A program made the position numbers and the translations under genes. DNA of 64,000 nucleotides from JBEKCB01 sp052139675 (GTDB taxonomy: Bacteria; Planctomycetota; Brocadiia; CAIUPP01), in the NCBI GenBank assembly GCA_052139675.1, contig JBKQWE010000012.1, forward strand, positions 1 through 64,000, written 5' to 3'. Below the pieces are notes generated by a model. The model ran no database searches. It had not been told where the DNA came from and saw nothing but the letters and a program-made list of their open reading frames with translations. This document shows, in pieces, positions 18,076 through 25,889 of this stretch. How positions within the stretch are numbered: position 1 is the first letter of the stretch; every line of letters starts with the position of its first letter.

Positions 18076-18104
18076 ATTGTAGCAGCCGCGCCGGGCTTCC
18101 TCAA
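18076..18104 (-). promoter_or_regulatory. sigma70-type promoter for acd
   Basis: On the minus strand TTGAGG (18104-18099), 17-base spacer, TACAAT (18081-18076), about 65 bases before the acd start. Confidence 0.5.
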
Positions 18105-18126
18105 CCGAATCTATGCGGATTTTCGC

Positions 18127-18156
18127 TTGACTTATGCGAAAAGCAATTCTTATAAT
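18127..18156 (+). promoter_or_regulatory. strong sigma70-type promoter for the shape cluster
   Basis: TTGACT at 18127-18132 and a perfect TATAAT at 18151-18156, 18-base spacer. It is the only strong promoter I see before mreB, so it may drive 18221 onward, including mreBCD and mrdA. Confidence 0.65.
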
Positions 18157-18220
18157 CCGTATTCGCCGGAAGGCGTACCGCCCGCGCGAGCGGGTTTGCT
18201 TCCCTTAGGGAGGAGTTGCC

Positions 18221-19081
18221 ATGACGTTCTGGGCGAAGCTGCTGATAGTCGTGGTCTTTATCCTGAGCCTCGTTTTCGCCTCCGTGTCCGCCGCGCTCTT
18301 CGGCAGGCGGGAGGACTATCGCGACCAGTTGGAGAAAGCGAAGGCCGCCTACGCCCAGGAAAAAGACTCGTTGACGCGGAAGAACGCCGCGATGACCGAC
18401 CAGGTCAACCAGGCGGTCAAGGAAGTCGCGGAGGCGAAGTCCAACGCCGACGCGGCCCAGCTTCGCCTCGACACGGCGATCCATGAAGCCGAGCGGAAGG
18501 CCGGCGAGTACGCGGCGAAAGATATCGAGAACCAGAAAGTCAAGGACCTCGCCGTCGAACAGGCGGCGTCGCTCGGCAAGCTCGGCGTTGACCTGAAGGA
18601 TGCCATCGCTGATCGCGAGCGCGCAGAGACCGAGGATCACACGCTCCAAGGCAAGCTGATTGATGAGCAGGGCCGCGCCAACAAGCTCGACAAAGAGAAC
18701 ACGGAGCTGACGGCCTCGTTGAAGACCGCCACCGACTCGCTCGGCAAGGCGGAGGAGACGCTCAAGCTCAATGACGATATCTTCGCCGAGTTGAGCCGCC
18801 GGAACGTCGCCTGGCGCGAGCTCATCGCCGGCTGGGCCACGCTGCCGGATATCAAGGCCAAAGTGGTCAAGGTGGATCCGGAGAGCAACTTCATCCTCCT
18901 GAACGCGGGCCTGAAGCAGGGCGTGATGAAGAACTACGATTTCTCGATCTTCCGCGACGGCACCTTCGTCGCGAAGGTCAGCGTGTTCGACGTCCAGAAC
19001 GATCTGTGCGCCGCGCGCGTTGTCGTGCCCAAGCTGCCCATCCAGCGCGGCGACAACGCGTGGACGCGTTTGAGCGACTAG
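18221..19081 (+). CDS. membrane-anchored coiled-coil protein of unknown function next to mreB
   Basis: Not a named family. The 286 residues have one N-terminal membrane anchor (KLLIVVVFILSLVFASVSAAL), a long charged heptad-rich coiled coil from about 28 to 195, and a C-terminal domain of about 80 residues (VVKVDPESNFILLNAGLKQG, then FVAKVSVFDVQ and CAARVV). That last part resembles the small beta-barrel repeats of MreC-like proteins. The coiled coil plus beta domain behind a single anchor is the same layout as MreC, and the gene heads the mre cluster. A role in envelope or cell-shape scaffolding is inference. GGGAGGAG ribosome-binding site; strong promoter upstream. Confidence 0.85.
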   Translation: MTFWAKLLIVVVFILSLVFASVSAALFGRREDYRDQLEKAKAAYAQEKDSLTRKNAAMTDQVNQAVKEVAEAKSNADAAQLRLDTAIHEAERKAGEYAAKDIENQKVKDLAVEQAASLGKLGVDLKDAIADRERAETEDHTLQGKLIDEQGRANKLDKENTELTASLKTATDSLGKAEETLKLNDDIFAELSRRNVAWRELIAGWATLPDIKAKVVKVDPESNFILLNAGLKQGVMKNYDFSIFRDGTFVAKVSVFDVQNDLCAARVVVPKLPIQRGDNAWTRLSD

Positions 19082-19143
19082 CGCCTCCGGGTCCCCGGGC
19101 CGCTGCGCCCGGCCGACCCTGAGAGCGGAGACCTGAAAGCGGG

Positions 19144-19464
19144 ATGAAGAACGCCATGCCCCGAACCCCGTCCGCGCACCGACCTCTCCGCAGCGCGGGA
19201 CAGTCCGTCTACGAAGTGATGCTGATCATCGCGTGCGCGGCGATGCTGCTGGCCGTGATCCTCGCCGCGCAGGAATACTTCTCCTTCTATCAGGGCCCGG
19301 CGAAGCCCAATAAGTTCGAGTCCGCGACCACGCCGATGCCGATGGCGACGCCCCCGGCGCCGGTTCGGAAGACTGCGCCCGCGCGAACGGCGCCCGCTCC
19401 GACGACGACGCCGGCCTCCACGGCCACACCCGAAGCAACCCCGGCGCCGGCAACGACGCCCTGA
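19144..19464 (+). CDS. small single-pass membrane protein with Pro/Ala/Thr-rich tail
   Basis: Unknown 106-residue protein. A basic N terminus is followed by one membrane helix (EVMLIIACAAMLLAVILAA, residues 28-46) and a low-complexity tail of Pro, Ala and Thr from about residue 60, probably an extracytoplasmic spacer. It lies between the coiled-coil protein and mreB in the same orientation, so it is probably co-transcribed. The low-complexity tail makes the ORF less certain, but the hydrophobic segment and position support it. Confidence 0.6.
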   Translation: MKNAMPRTPSAHRPLRSAGQSVYEVMLIIACAAMLLAVILAAQEYFSFYQGPAKPNKFESATTPMPMATPPAPVRKTAPARTAPAPTTTPASTATPEATPAPATTP

Positions 19465-19543
19465 ACTGAGCCGCGCCGGAATCGCGCGGGTTTCGCCGGA
19501 TGCCGGCTGCGGACTTCCGGCCACGGCGCGCTAAGGATTTGGG

Positions 19544-20590
19544 ATGTTCCTGAACCGCCTGGTGGGACTCTTCTCCCACGATATGGGGATAGACCTGGGC
19601 ACGGCCAACACGCTCGTGTGCCTGGTCGGCCAGGGCATCGTCCTCTCCGAACCCTCCGTCGTCGCCGTCAAGCGCGGCACCAGCCAGGTCCTCGACAACG
19701 GCAATGCCGTCGGCAACGTCGCCAAGGAAATGATGGGCAAGACGCCCGGGTCCATCCAGGTGATCCGGCCCATGCGCGACGGCGTGATCACCGACTTCGA
19801 GATCACGCGCGCCATGCTCGAATACTTCATCCGCAAGGTCCACGGACGCAGCCGCATGGTCAGCCCGCGCGTCGTCATCGCCGTCCCGTCGGGCATCACG
19901 CCGGTGGAGAAGCAGGCCGTCATTGACTCCGCCCAGCGCGCCGGCGCCCGCAAGGTCTACCTGATTGACGAGCCGAAGGCCGCCGGCATCGGCGTCGGCC
20001 TGCCGATCCTCGAGCCGGTCGGCAACATGATCGTGGACATCGGCGGCGGCACCACCGAGGTCGCCGTCATCTCGCTCGGCGGCATCGTCACCCGCCAGTC
20101 GGTGCGCATCGCCGGCGACGACATGAACGACGCCATCATCAACTACATGAAGCGCACCTACAACCTCCTCATCGGCGAGCCGAGCGCCGAGGCCGTCAAG
20201 ATCGAGATCGGCTCCGCCGCGCCCCTCGAAAAGGAACTGACCCGCGCGGTCAAGGGCCGCGACCTCATCGCCGGCATCCCGCGCTCCGCCACGATCACCA
20301 GCGAGGAAGTCCGCGAGGCGCTTTCCGAGCCGATCCAGGTCATCCTCGATGCCGTCAAGCGCACCCTCGAGACGACCGACCCGGAACTCTCCGCCGACCT
20401 GATTGACCGCGGCATGACGCTCTGCGGCGGCGGCGCGCTGCTGCGCGGGATTGACCGCCTCATCGCCAAGGAGACCGGCCTGACCGTCCGCATCGCCGAG
20501 GACCCGCTCACCGCCGTCGCGCGCGGCACCGGCGCCGTCCTCGAGGAACTCGATCGCGTCAAGGACATGCTCGAAAGCGACGAAGAATAG
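19544..20590 (+). CDS. mreB: rod shape-determining actin-like protein MreB
   Basis: MreB polymerises along the inner membrane and guides the elongasome. The 348 residues have the actin-fold nucleotide motifs DLGTANTLVCL (phosphate 1), DIGGGTTEVAVISLGGIV (phosphate 2) and CGGGALLRGIDRLI (adenosine region), and the length is standard. RBS AAGGATTTGGG before the ATG. It is followed by mreC, mreD and mrdA in the usual order, but each gap holds a different word-type inverted repeat, unlike the tight spacing of most mre operons. Confidence 0.97.
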   Translation: MFLNRLVGLFSHDMGIDLGTANTLVCLVGQGIVLSEPSVVAVKRGTSQVLDNGNAVGNVAKEMMGKTPGSIQVIRPMRDGVITDFEITRAMLEYFIRKVHGRSRMVSPRVVIAVPSGITPVEKQAVIDSAQRAGARKVYLIDEPKAAGIGVGLPILEPVGNMIVDIGGGTTEVAVISLGGIVTRQSVRIAGDDMNDAIINYMKRTYNLLIGEPSAEAVKIEIGSAAPLEKELTRAVKGRDLIAGIPRSATITSEEVREALSEPIQVILDAVKRTLETTDPELSADLIDRGMTLCGGGALLRGIDRLIAKETGLTVRIAEDPLTAVARGTGAVLEELDRVKDMLESDEE

Positions 20591-20597
20591 AACAGAC

Positions 20598-20668
20598 CCT
20601 TGTGGATTGCGGAATGCGGATTGCGGAATTTCACAATCAACGAGTCGGCACTCCGCACCCCGCAGTCT
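20598..20668. repeat. word-type repeat (GGATTGCGGAAT words) between mreB and mreC
   Basis: GGATTGCGGAAT-type words occur in tandem at 20605-20631, with partial complements (CTCCGCACCCCGCAGTC) on the right side near 20650-20668. The arms are less exact than in other elements. It lies inside the mre cluster. Confidence 0.6.
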
Positions 20669-20679
20669 TCTGATATAGC

Positions 20680-21510
20680 GTGAAGTCTTTGCCGTCAAAG
20701 AGCGCACAACCTCGCCTCAGAACCTTCGCCGCTTACCTGGTGGTTTCGCTGGTTCTCCTGCTGCTGCCTTCCGGCTGGACCGGGCGCGCGCGCATGGCCG
20801 CGATGTTTCCCGTCCAGGCCGTCCAGGGCGCCTGGCTGGGCGCGCTGGCGCCGGCGGAAGGTTTTGCGGACCGCCTCGGCCGGCTCTGGCGCGCCGCCGG
20901 CGAAGCGCGCGAACTGCAGGCGCAGAACGCCCGGCTGCGCGCGCAACTGGTCGAGGAATCCGAGCGCCGCCGCGGGCTGGAGCTGCGCCTGAGCCAACTG
21001 GCGCAGTTGCCCGCCGAGGCGCAGGGGCGCCCGATCGAGGCGCGTATCCTGAAGTTCGACTCCTCCGCCCTGCGCCGCACGATGGTCCTGAACCAGGGCG
21101 GCCGCGCGGGCGTGACGGCCAATGCGCCGGTCCTCTGGAACCAGGCGCTGATCGGCCGCGTGGATTCCGTCGGCCCGTGGTCGTGCAGCGTCGTCCTCGT
21201 CGGCGACCGGGAGTGCAGCATGGGCGTGCGGTGCGCGCGCACGCGCGTCCAGGGCGTGCTCAAGGGCGTCGGCGGCGGCCAGGCGCAGGTGGACGACCTC
21301 GGCGCCCAGGCCGACATCCGCGTCGGCGACGTGTTCGCCACCTCCGGCCTGGACGGCGTCTTCCCGCCCGGGCTTCTGGTGGGCGAATGCGCCGCGGTCT
21401 CCGCCGAATCCGGCGCGATCTTCCAGTGGGTGGTCGTGAAGCCGGCCTTCGACCCGGCGCTGCTCGAGGATGCCGTCATCCTGTTGCCCGAAACCGCCGC
21501 GCCGAACTGA
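20680..21510 (+). CDS. mreC: rod shape-determining protein MreC
   Basis: MreC is a bitopic protein linking MreB to periplasmic PBP2. The 276 residues show an N-terminal membrane helix (AAYLVVSLVLLLLPSGW), a coiled coil around 65-105, and the MreC beta-barrel core with ILKFDSSALRRTMVLNQGGRAGV and the later FATSGLDGVFPPGLLVG. The start is GTG 20680 with no obvious Shine-Dalgarno; I keep it because the next possible starts would cut the membrane helix. Confidence 0.92.
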   Translation: MKSLPSKSAQPRLRTFAAYLVVSLVLLLLPSGWTGRARMAAMFPVQAVQGAWLGALAPAEGFADRLGRLWRAAGEARELQAQNARLRAQLVEESERRRGLELRLSQLAQLPAEAQGRPIEARILKFDSSALRRTMVLNQGGRAGVTANAPVLWNQALIGRVDSVGPWSCSVVLVGDRECSMGVRCARTRVQGVLKGVGGGQAQVDDLGAQADIRVGDVFATSGLDGVFPPGLLVGECAAVSAESGAIFQWVVVKPAFDPALLEDAVILLPETAAPN

Positions 21511-21523
21511 CGTGCATGAAAGG

Positions 21524-21622
21524 TTTTACCACGAAGGACACGAAGGTCACGAAGGACGGAATTGAAATGCGTAAATACTCTTCGCCCTTCTTCGTGTCCT
21601 TCGTGACCTTCGTGGTGAGAAC
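21524..21622. repeat. word-type inverted repeat (CGAAGGACA words) between mreC and mreD
   Basis: Left arm words CGAAG-GACA-CGAAG-GTCA-CGAAG follow ACCA at 21528. The right arm (about 21588-21620) is the complement, but with the GACA and GTCA words in the same 5'-3' order instead of reversed. The stem is therefore imperfect at the word-specific bases. Small ORFs reading TTKDTKVTK come from this element and are not real genes. Confidence 0.8.
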
Positions 21623-21682
21623 CGCAGTTGTGTTTGTCAGATTGACGTCCGCGCACGCGCGGCCCTGATTTTGGAGTTTTCG

Positions 21683-22222
21683 ATGCGGGTCGGCAGTTGG
21701 CTGCTGGCGTTGGCGGTCGTGGCGCTGCTCGCGTGCGGCCCATTGCCGCGCTACATCTCGCCGGCTTGGCGGCCGGACCTCTTTGTGATCCTGGCCGTTT
21801 TCGCGGCGCTGCGCGCGGAGCCGGGGCGCGGCGGCGACGCGTTGGCCCTCTGCTGGTTGACCGGCCTGGCCAAGGACCTGCTTTCCTCCGGACCGGTCGG
21901 ACAATACGCCCTGCTCTACCTGGCGGCGGGCGCGGCGATCGCGCGCCTGCGGCCGGCCATGGACGCGCGCTCGGCGCTGACCGGCTCGGCGCTGGCGTGG
22001 GCGGCGGCGTTCACCACCGAATGCGTCGCCGCGTGGGCGCTCGGGCGCGAGGGCGGCAGGCTTTGGCCCATGCCCGGCGCGTTCCGCGGCGTGCTGACCG
22101 CCTCGCTGGTCACCGCGTGCGTCGCCTGGCCGTTCTTCCGCTGCCTGGATCGCCTGCTGCGCCGGCGGGGCCATGCGAGGAGCATGCGGGCGACCTACGA
22201 CGAGGCCGGAGGCGCGGCATGA
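21683..22222 (+). CDS. mreD: rod shape-determining protein MreD (putative)
   Basis: A 179-residue hydrophobic protein with about five membrane segments in the MreD position between mreC and mrdA. The motif RPDLFVILAVFAALR followed by GLAKDLLSSGPVGQYALLYL matches the MreD pattern of an acidic DLL-type segment after the second helix. Sequence conservation in MreD is low, so the call leans on position. ATG 21683 has GGAG eight bases upstream; a TTG four codons earlier would destroy that site. Confidence 0.85.
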   Translation: MRVGSWLLALAVVALLACGPLPRYISPAWRPDLFVILAVFAALRAEPGRGGDALALCWLTGLAKDLLSSGPVGQYALLYLAAGAAIARLRPAMDARSALTGSALAWAAAFTTECVAAWALGREGGRLWPMPGAFRGVLTASLVTACVAWPFFRCLDRLLRRRGHARSMRATYDEAGGAA

Positions 22223-22230
22223 ATCGTTTT

Positions 22231-22323
22231 AGACCACGACGGCACTACGGGCACAACGTACATAAACATAACCGTTGCCTTAACAGCCGTTGCGTAGTGC
22301 CCGTCGTGCCGTCGTGGTGGGAA
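22231..22323. repeat. word-type inverted repeat (ACCACGACGGCAC words) between mreD and mrdA
   Basis: Left arm ACCACGACGGCACTACGGGC at 22233-22252 and right arm 22289-22319 are close reverse complements, about 25 bases each, with an AT-richer loop. The right arm ends about 20 bases before the mrdA start. Confidence 0.8.
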
Positions 22324-22342
22324 AGTGTGCGCGGGGTGGGCC

Positions 22343-24199
22343 ATGTTTGACCGGCGGCTCGGCCTGCTCTATTACGTCTTCTGCGCGGTGCTGCTCTGCA
22401 TCGGAGCGAGGCTCTTTCAACTGCAGGTGCTTGGCCTGACCAGCGAAGACCCGGACGCCGTGCTGCGGCGGCCGCTGCCGCTCGAGGAAGTGCCCGCCGC
22501 GCGCGGAACGATCTTCGACCGCGATGGAGAGGTCCTCGCCTGCGACCAGCCCACGCTGGAGCTCACCCTCCAGTACGATGAATTGCTCCGCATGTGCGCG
22601 CTCGGCGGCAACAGCATGTTCGCGGAGGAGCGCGACCGGATCCGCGAGGCGGAGAAGCGCCGTCCGGTCGCCGAGGACTCGCTCCAGGCGCGGCTCGACG
22701 CGCTCTCCGCGGCGACCGGCTGCGACCGCGACCAGATCCTGGCGCGGGTCGGCGAGCTCGTCACCCAGGTGCGCCGGATCCGCCGGCAGGCGCTGGGCGA
22801 TCACGAAGCGGAGTTCGGCAAGCGCATGCTTTACGAGGAAACGCTCCCGCACGTGTTGATCAGCGGCGTCTCCATCGAGACGGCCGAGCGCGCGGCCGCC
22901 GGCGCGAGCCGGTTCCCCGGAGTCGCAGTCTCGCCGGCGTGGCGCAGGACGTACCCGCAGGGAAAATTCGCGGCGCATGTCGTGGGATACCTCGGGCGCG
23001 CGCAGGCGCCGTCGCGCGGCGAAACGCCGGAAGACCCGGACGTTCGGCCGGGCGACCGCGTCGGCATCGCCGGGGCCGAGAAGCAGTTCGACTCCGCCCT
23101 GCGCGGCGTGCCGGGGATCGTCAACACCGCCGTGGACCCGAAGACCGACGGCCTGGCGCGGAACGTCCTCTTCGGCGCGCAGCCGGGGCGGAACCTTTAC
23201 CTGACGCTCTCCGGCCCGGCGCAGCGGCAGGCTGAGAAGTCGCTCGCCGGCCTCGTCGGGGCCGCGGTGGTGATGGACCTGCGGACCGGCGAACTGCTGG
23301 TCCTGGCCAGTTCGCCTTCGTTCGATCCGGCCACCGGCCCGGCCGCCGAGGACCTGCCGATGCATCCGTACCTGTCGCGGGCGACGCAGGACAGCGTGGC
23401 GCCCGGCTCGGTCTTCAAGCCGGTCGTCGCGCTCGCCGCGTCCGCCGGCGGCTTCGGGACCGAGCGGACCTTCACCTGCGACGGCATCCTGGTCTACGGC
23501 GGCGTCACGTTCCACTGCGAAGGCCATCACGGCGCCGTGAACATGGCGCAGGCCCTCGCCATGTCCTGCAACATCTATTTCTTCCAGGTCGCGCGCCAGA
23601 CCGGCGCGCCCGCGATCCTCGCCTGGGCGAGCGCTCTGAACCTCGGACGCCGGACCGGCGTGGACCTGCCTTACGAATGGGCCGGCCGGCTGCCGCAACT
23701 GCGCCGCGACTGGCAGGCGGGCCAGACGATGAACCTGGGGATCGGGCAGGGCGACCTCAGCGTCACGCCGCTGCAAATCGCGGTGATGACCGCCGTGATC
23801 GCCAACGGCGGCAAGTCCCCGCGCCCGACGATCCTTCGCCGGATCGAGCCCGCGCCCGAGGAGGAAGCGCCCTCCGCAGCGGACGCGCTTGCGCCGTGCG
23901 AAGTCCCGCTGCCGCCGGAGGGGCTGCAAGCCGTGCGCGACGGCATGCGCCAGTGCACGCTCGCCGGCACCGCGAGCAACGTGCCCGGGCTTCGCGAGCT
24001 GAAGGCGGCGGTGAAGACCGGCACGGCGGAGACCCGGGACCGCACCATCAACCAGGCCTGGATCGCCGGCTATCTGCCGTGGAATTCGCCGCGCTGGGCC
24101 TTCGTCGTCGTCGTGCACAACGTTCCGGGCTACGGCGCGGCGGTCGCCGGCCCGATCGCCGCCGCGACGCTCCAGGCGCTTTTCGCCAAGCCGGAATGA
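22343..24199 (+). CDS. mrdA: penicillin-binding protein 2 (transpeptidase of the elongasome)
   Basis: PBP2 cross-links peptidoglycan during side-wall growth. The 618-residue product has an N-terminal membrane helix, the PBP-dimer region with RGTIFDRDGEVLA and the YLGRAQ/GIAGAEKQFD segment, and a class B transpeptidase domain with SVFK (near 355), SCN (near 408) and KTGTAE (near 557), the three active-site motifs. It closes the mreBCD cluster; rodA is not present in the window. ATG 22343 is chosen over a GTG 18 bases upstream because it starts directly before the short cytoplasmic tail and membrane helix. Confidence 0.94.
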   Translation: MFDRRLGLLYYVFCAVLLCIGARLFQLQVLGLTSEDPDAVLRRPLPLEEVPAARGTIFDRDGEVLACDQPTLELTLQYDELLRMCALGGNSMFAEERDRIREAEKRRPVAEDSLQARLDALSAATGCDRDQILARVGELVTQVRRIRRQALGDHEAEFGKRMLYEETLPHVLISGVSIETAERAAAGASRFPGVAVSPAWRRTYPQGKFAAHVVGYLGRAQAPSRGETPEDPDVRPGDRVGIAGAEKQFDSALRGVPGIVNTAVDPKTDGLARNVLFGAQPGRNLYLTLSGPAQRQAEKSLAGLVGAAVVMDLRTGELLVLASSPSFDPATGPAAEDLPMHPYLSRATQDSVAPGSVFKPVVALAASAGGFGTERTFTCDGILVYGGVTFHCEGHHGAVNMAQALAMSCNIYFFQVARQTGAPAILAWASALNLGRRTGVDLPYEWAGRLPQLRRDWQAGQTMNLGIGQGDLSVTPLQIAVMTAVIANGGKSPRPTILRRIEPAPEEEAPSAADALAPCEVPLPPEGLQAVRDGMRQCTLAGTASNVPGLRELKAAVKTGTAETRDRTINQAWIAGYLPWNSPRWAFVVVVHNVPGYGAAVAGPIAAATLQALFAKPE

Positions 24200-24211
24200 G
24201 CGCGGAGGCCG

Positions 24212-24230
24212 GCGGCGTTTCCCGCCGCCT
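24212..24230 (+). terminator. hairpin after mrdA, possible terminator
   Basis: A 7-base stem GGCGGCG/CGCCGCC with a five-base loop, 13 bases after the mrdA stop. There is no T-run, so intrinsic termination is uncertain. Confidence 0.35.
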
Positions 24231-24231
24231 C

Positions 24232-24260
24232 TTGACGCTCGTCCGCGCGGGTGCTACCAT
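24232..24260 (+). promoter_or_regulatory. promoter for the C39-like lipoprotein gene
   Basis: TTGACG at 24232-24237, 17-base spacer, TACCAT at 24255-24260, about 57 bases before the start at 24318. Confidence 0.5.
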
Positions 24261-24317
24261 CGAGTGCCGGGGCCTGCGACGCGCTGAGACGAAGCCGTGA
24301 ACCGTTGAGGACTGCTG

Positions 24318-24959
24318 ATGGGTGGCCGTGGAAGAGCCGTGGTGCTTGGCGCGCTGCTCCTGGCGGCGATCCAACTCTCCGGCTGCGCCGACGCGACGCG
24401 TTACGTGGGAGTCGGGCTGCACGAAGAGGCGTTCATCATCGAGGGCGTTCCCTCCATCCGGCAGGGCCCGGAACTCAGTTGCGGCCCCGCGTGCGTCGCC
24501 TCCGTCGCCACCTACTGGACGCACGCGATCCCGCCGAGCCTGCGCGAGGCCGCGGCGCCTTTCCGGAAGAAGGACACCTCCGCCACGGATCTGTGCGCGG
24601 CGGCGAAAAGCGCCGGCCTCGACGCTTTCGCCTTCTGCGGCACGCTCAAGGACCTGGAGGTCTGCGTGCGGAAAGGCCGGCCCGCCATCGTCATGGCCTA
24701 CTGCGGCACCGTCGGCGATCCTGCGATTTCGCTCCCGTATTACCCGGCGGTCCAGCGGCTTCTCTGCGATCTCTGGCCGCCGAAGCACTGGACGGTCGTC
24801 ATCGGGACGATCGGCGACGAATGGTTCGTCATCCAGGATCCCGCTGCCGGCAGGTACCAGGTGCGGAAGACGCGCCTCATGAGCGGCTGGAAGCGAAACG
24901 ACTGCATGATGGTGCTCCTGGCGCCGCGAGCGCCGCAGGTCTCGGTTTCCGGTCCTTAG
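24318..24959 (+). CDS. C39-like cysteine peptidase domain lipoprotein
   Basis: A 213-residue lipoprotein: signal peptide with lipobox LSGC, then a papain-like C39 domain. The presumed catalytic Cys is in ELSCGPACVASV, the His in KHWTVVIG and the Asp/Asn in FVIQDPAAG. C39 domains either cut double-glycine leaders or act as generic peptidases. Because this one is not part of an ABC transporter and is lipid-anchored, a general extracytoplasmic peptidase role is more likely. The stop codon lies in the left arm of a perfect 22-base-pair hairpin. The next small gene may be co-transcribed. Confidence 0.85.
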   Translation: MGGRGRAVVLGALLLAAIQLSGCADATRYVGVGLHEEAFIIEGVPSIRQGPELSCGPACVASVATYWTHAIPPSLREAAAPFRKKDTSATDLCAAAKSAGLDAFAFCGTLKDLEVCVRKGRPAIVMAYCGTVGDPAISLPYYPAVQRLLCDLWPPKHWTVVIGTIGDEWFVIQDPAAGRYQVRKTRLMSGWKRNDCMMVLLAPRAPQVSVSGP

Positions 24960-25003
24960 TACATCATTTCGCAAGTCCCGTGGGACTTGCGAAATGATGT
25001 ACT
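24958..25003. repeat. perfect 22-bp hairpin with TTGCG-AAAT core
   Basis: Arms 24958-24979 and 24982-25003 are exact reverse complements around a GT loop. The right arm includes ACTTGCGAAAT. The core TTGCG(N)AAAT recurs in the hairpins at 61350-61395 and 61447-61487. The left arm starts in the stop codon of the C39-like gene. Confidence 0.9.
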
Positions 25004-25045
25004 TAGTCCGGTCGAACGACCATATCGGAGGGCTCGGTCACGGCC

Positions 25046-25369
25046 ATGCGAAGAATGCTCTGCGGAGTTCTGGCGTTTACGTTGGTCCTGGCGGCCGGCA
25101 GCGCGCCCTGCCGGGCGGAGACGGCGTCAACGGCAAACTCGGCCCCGGCTCGTGAACCGCCGGCGAAGCAGCCTTCCTTCTGCTTCCAGGGCGCCGCGCC
25201 GGACCGGCAGGAGGCGAGCGGCTACGCCGAAAGGGCGCAGCGCGACGCATCGCGGGCATCCCAGCCCAGGGCCGGAGACGCCGACGAAACCGTACTCGTC
25301 GTCGCGATAGCCGTCGTCTGCGTGGTTTGCCTCGTGGGGGTGATTTATCTTACCAGCGTGGTTCTCTGA
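25046..25369 (+). CDS. small secreted or membrane protein of unknown function
   Basis: Unknown 107-residue protein. A signal peptide (residues 1-24, cleavage likely after CRA) is followed by a Pro/Ala/Ser-rich stretch, a charged segment with EASGYAERAQRDASRASQ, and a C-terminal membrane helix of Val, Ala and Ile (VLVVAIAVVCVVCLVGVIYL) that reaches almost to the end. A GGAGGG ribosome-binding site is upstream. It follows the C39-like lipoprotein in the same orientation, so it could be a partner or substrate; that is only positional. Confidence 0.65.
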   Translation: MRRMLCGVLAFTLVLAAGSAPCRAETASTANSAPAREPPAKQPSFCFQGAAPDRQEASGYAERAQRDASRASQPRAGDADETVLVVAIAVVCVVCLVGVIYLTSVVL

Positions 25370-25419
25370 CCCTGCTCAGCCCGCTGAAACGGCTTCAGGC
25401 CGGCGACTGTGGAAGGCGC

Positions 25420-25448
25420 TTGCAAGGCGGCGACCGCTGTGCTAGGCT
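25420..25448 (+). promoter_or_regulatory. possible promoter with long leader
   Basis: TTGCAA at 25420-25425, 17-base spacer, TAGGCT at 25443-25448. It would give a leader of about 145 bases before the small ORF at 25601. The leader has several short GC-rich inverted segments (GCTGAAGCCGGCC region, GGCGGGAGAGCCAGG region). I see no known riboswitch in it. Confidence 0.35.
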
Positions 25449-25600
25449 CAAGGCAGCTTGACTGGAGGCTCAAGCGCTGAAGCCGGCCCTCACAGGCGCA
25501 CCTCGGGGCGGGAGAGCCAGGCTGCCGCACGCAGACCAGACTTTCACCGCGATGCGCATCTCGCTGATTCGGTTGCGTTGCTGTATTGGGAATTCGGCCG

Positions 25601-25828
25601 ATGATCGAGGGAAAAGAATCTTCCGGGCAAGGTCCTGCGTCGAACGCGCCGCTTTCCGTCCGACGGAAGCCGCCGCGCGCGCAGCGCCGGATGCGCATCC
25701 TTCTGCGGCAGGTGGCTATCTGGCTCGATAACTGGGGACTGCGCGGCTATCCGCAGGACACGCACGACTGGGCGTCGAAAGTCGAGCGGCTGCGGAGCCT
25801 CAAGAACACCACCCGGCACATCCACTGA
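25601..25828 (+). CDS. small basic protein of unknown function
   Basis: A possible 75-residue protein, very basic in its first half (RRKPPRAQRRMRILLRQ), then WLDNWGLRGYPQDTHDWASK and a short C terminus. No family recognised. The start could be ATG 25601 or a TTG at 25586; neither has a strong ribosome-binding site. It precedes mutS in the opposite orientation. Kept at low confidence because the Trp-rich, non-repetitive second half looks like real protein rather than a shadow frame. Confidence 0.45.
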   Translation: MIEGKESSGQGPASNAPLSVRRKPPRAQRRMRILLRQVAIWLDNWGLRGYPQDTHDWASKVERLRSLKNTTRHIH

Positions 25829-25889
25829 CCGCTGACCCGCCCCACATCAACTGCGCCGCATCCGACATGGATCTCCTCTCCCGGCCGTG

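Noticed and set aside
14669..18082. 1137-codon open frame on the plus strand
   Set aside because: Antisense shadow of the DRTGG and acd genes; same compositional signs.
21510..21680. Small protein reading TTKDTKVTK..FVSFVTFVV between mreC and mreD
   Set aside because: It is the translation of the word repeat, not a gene.
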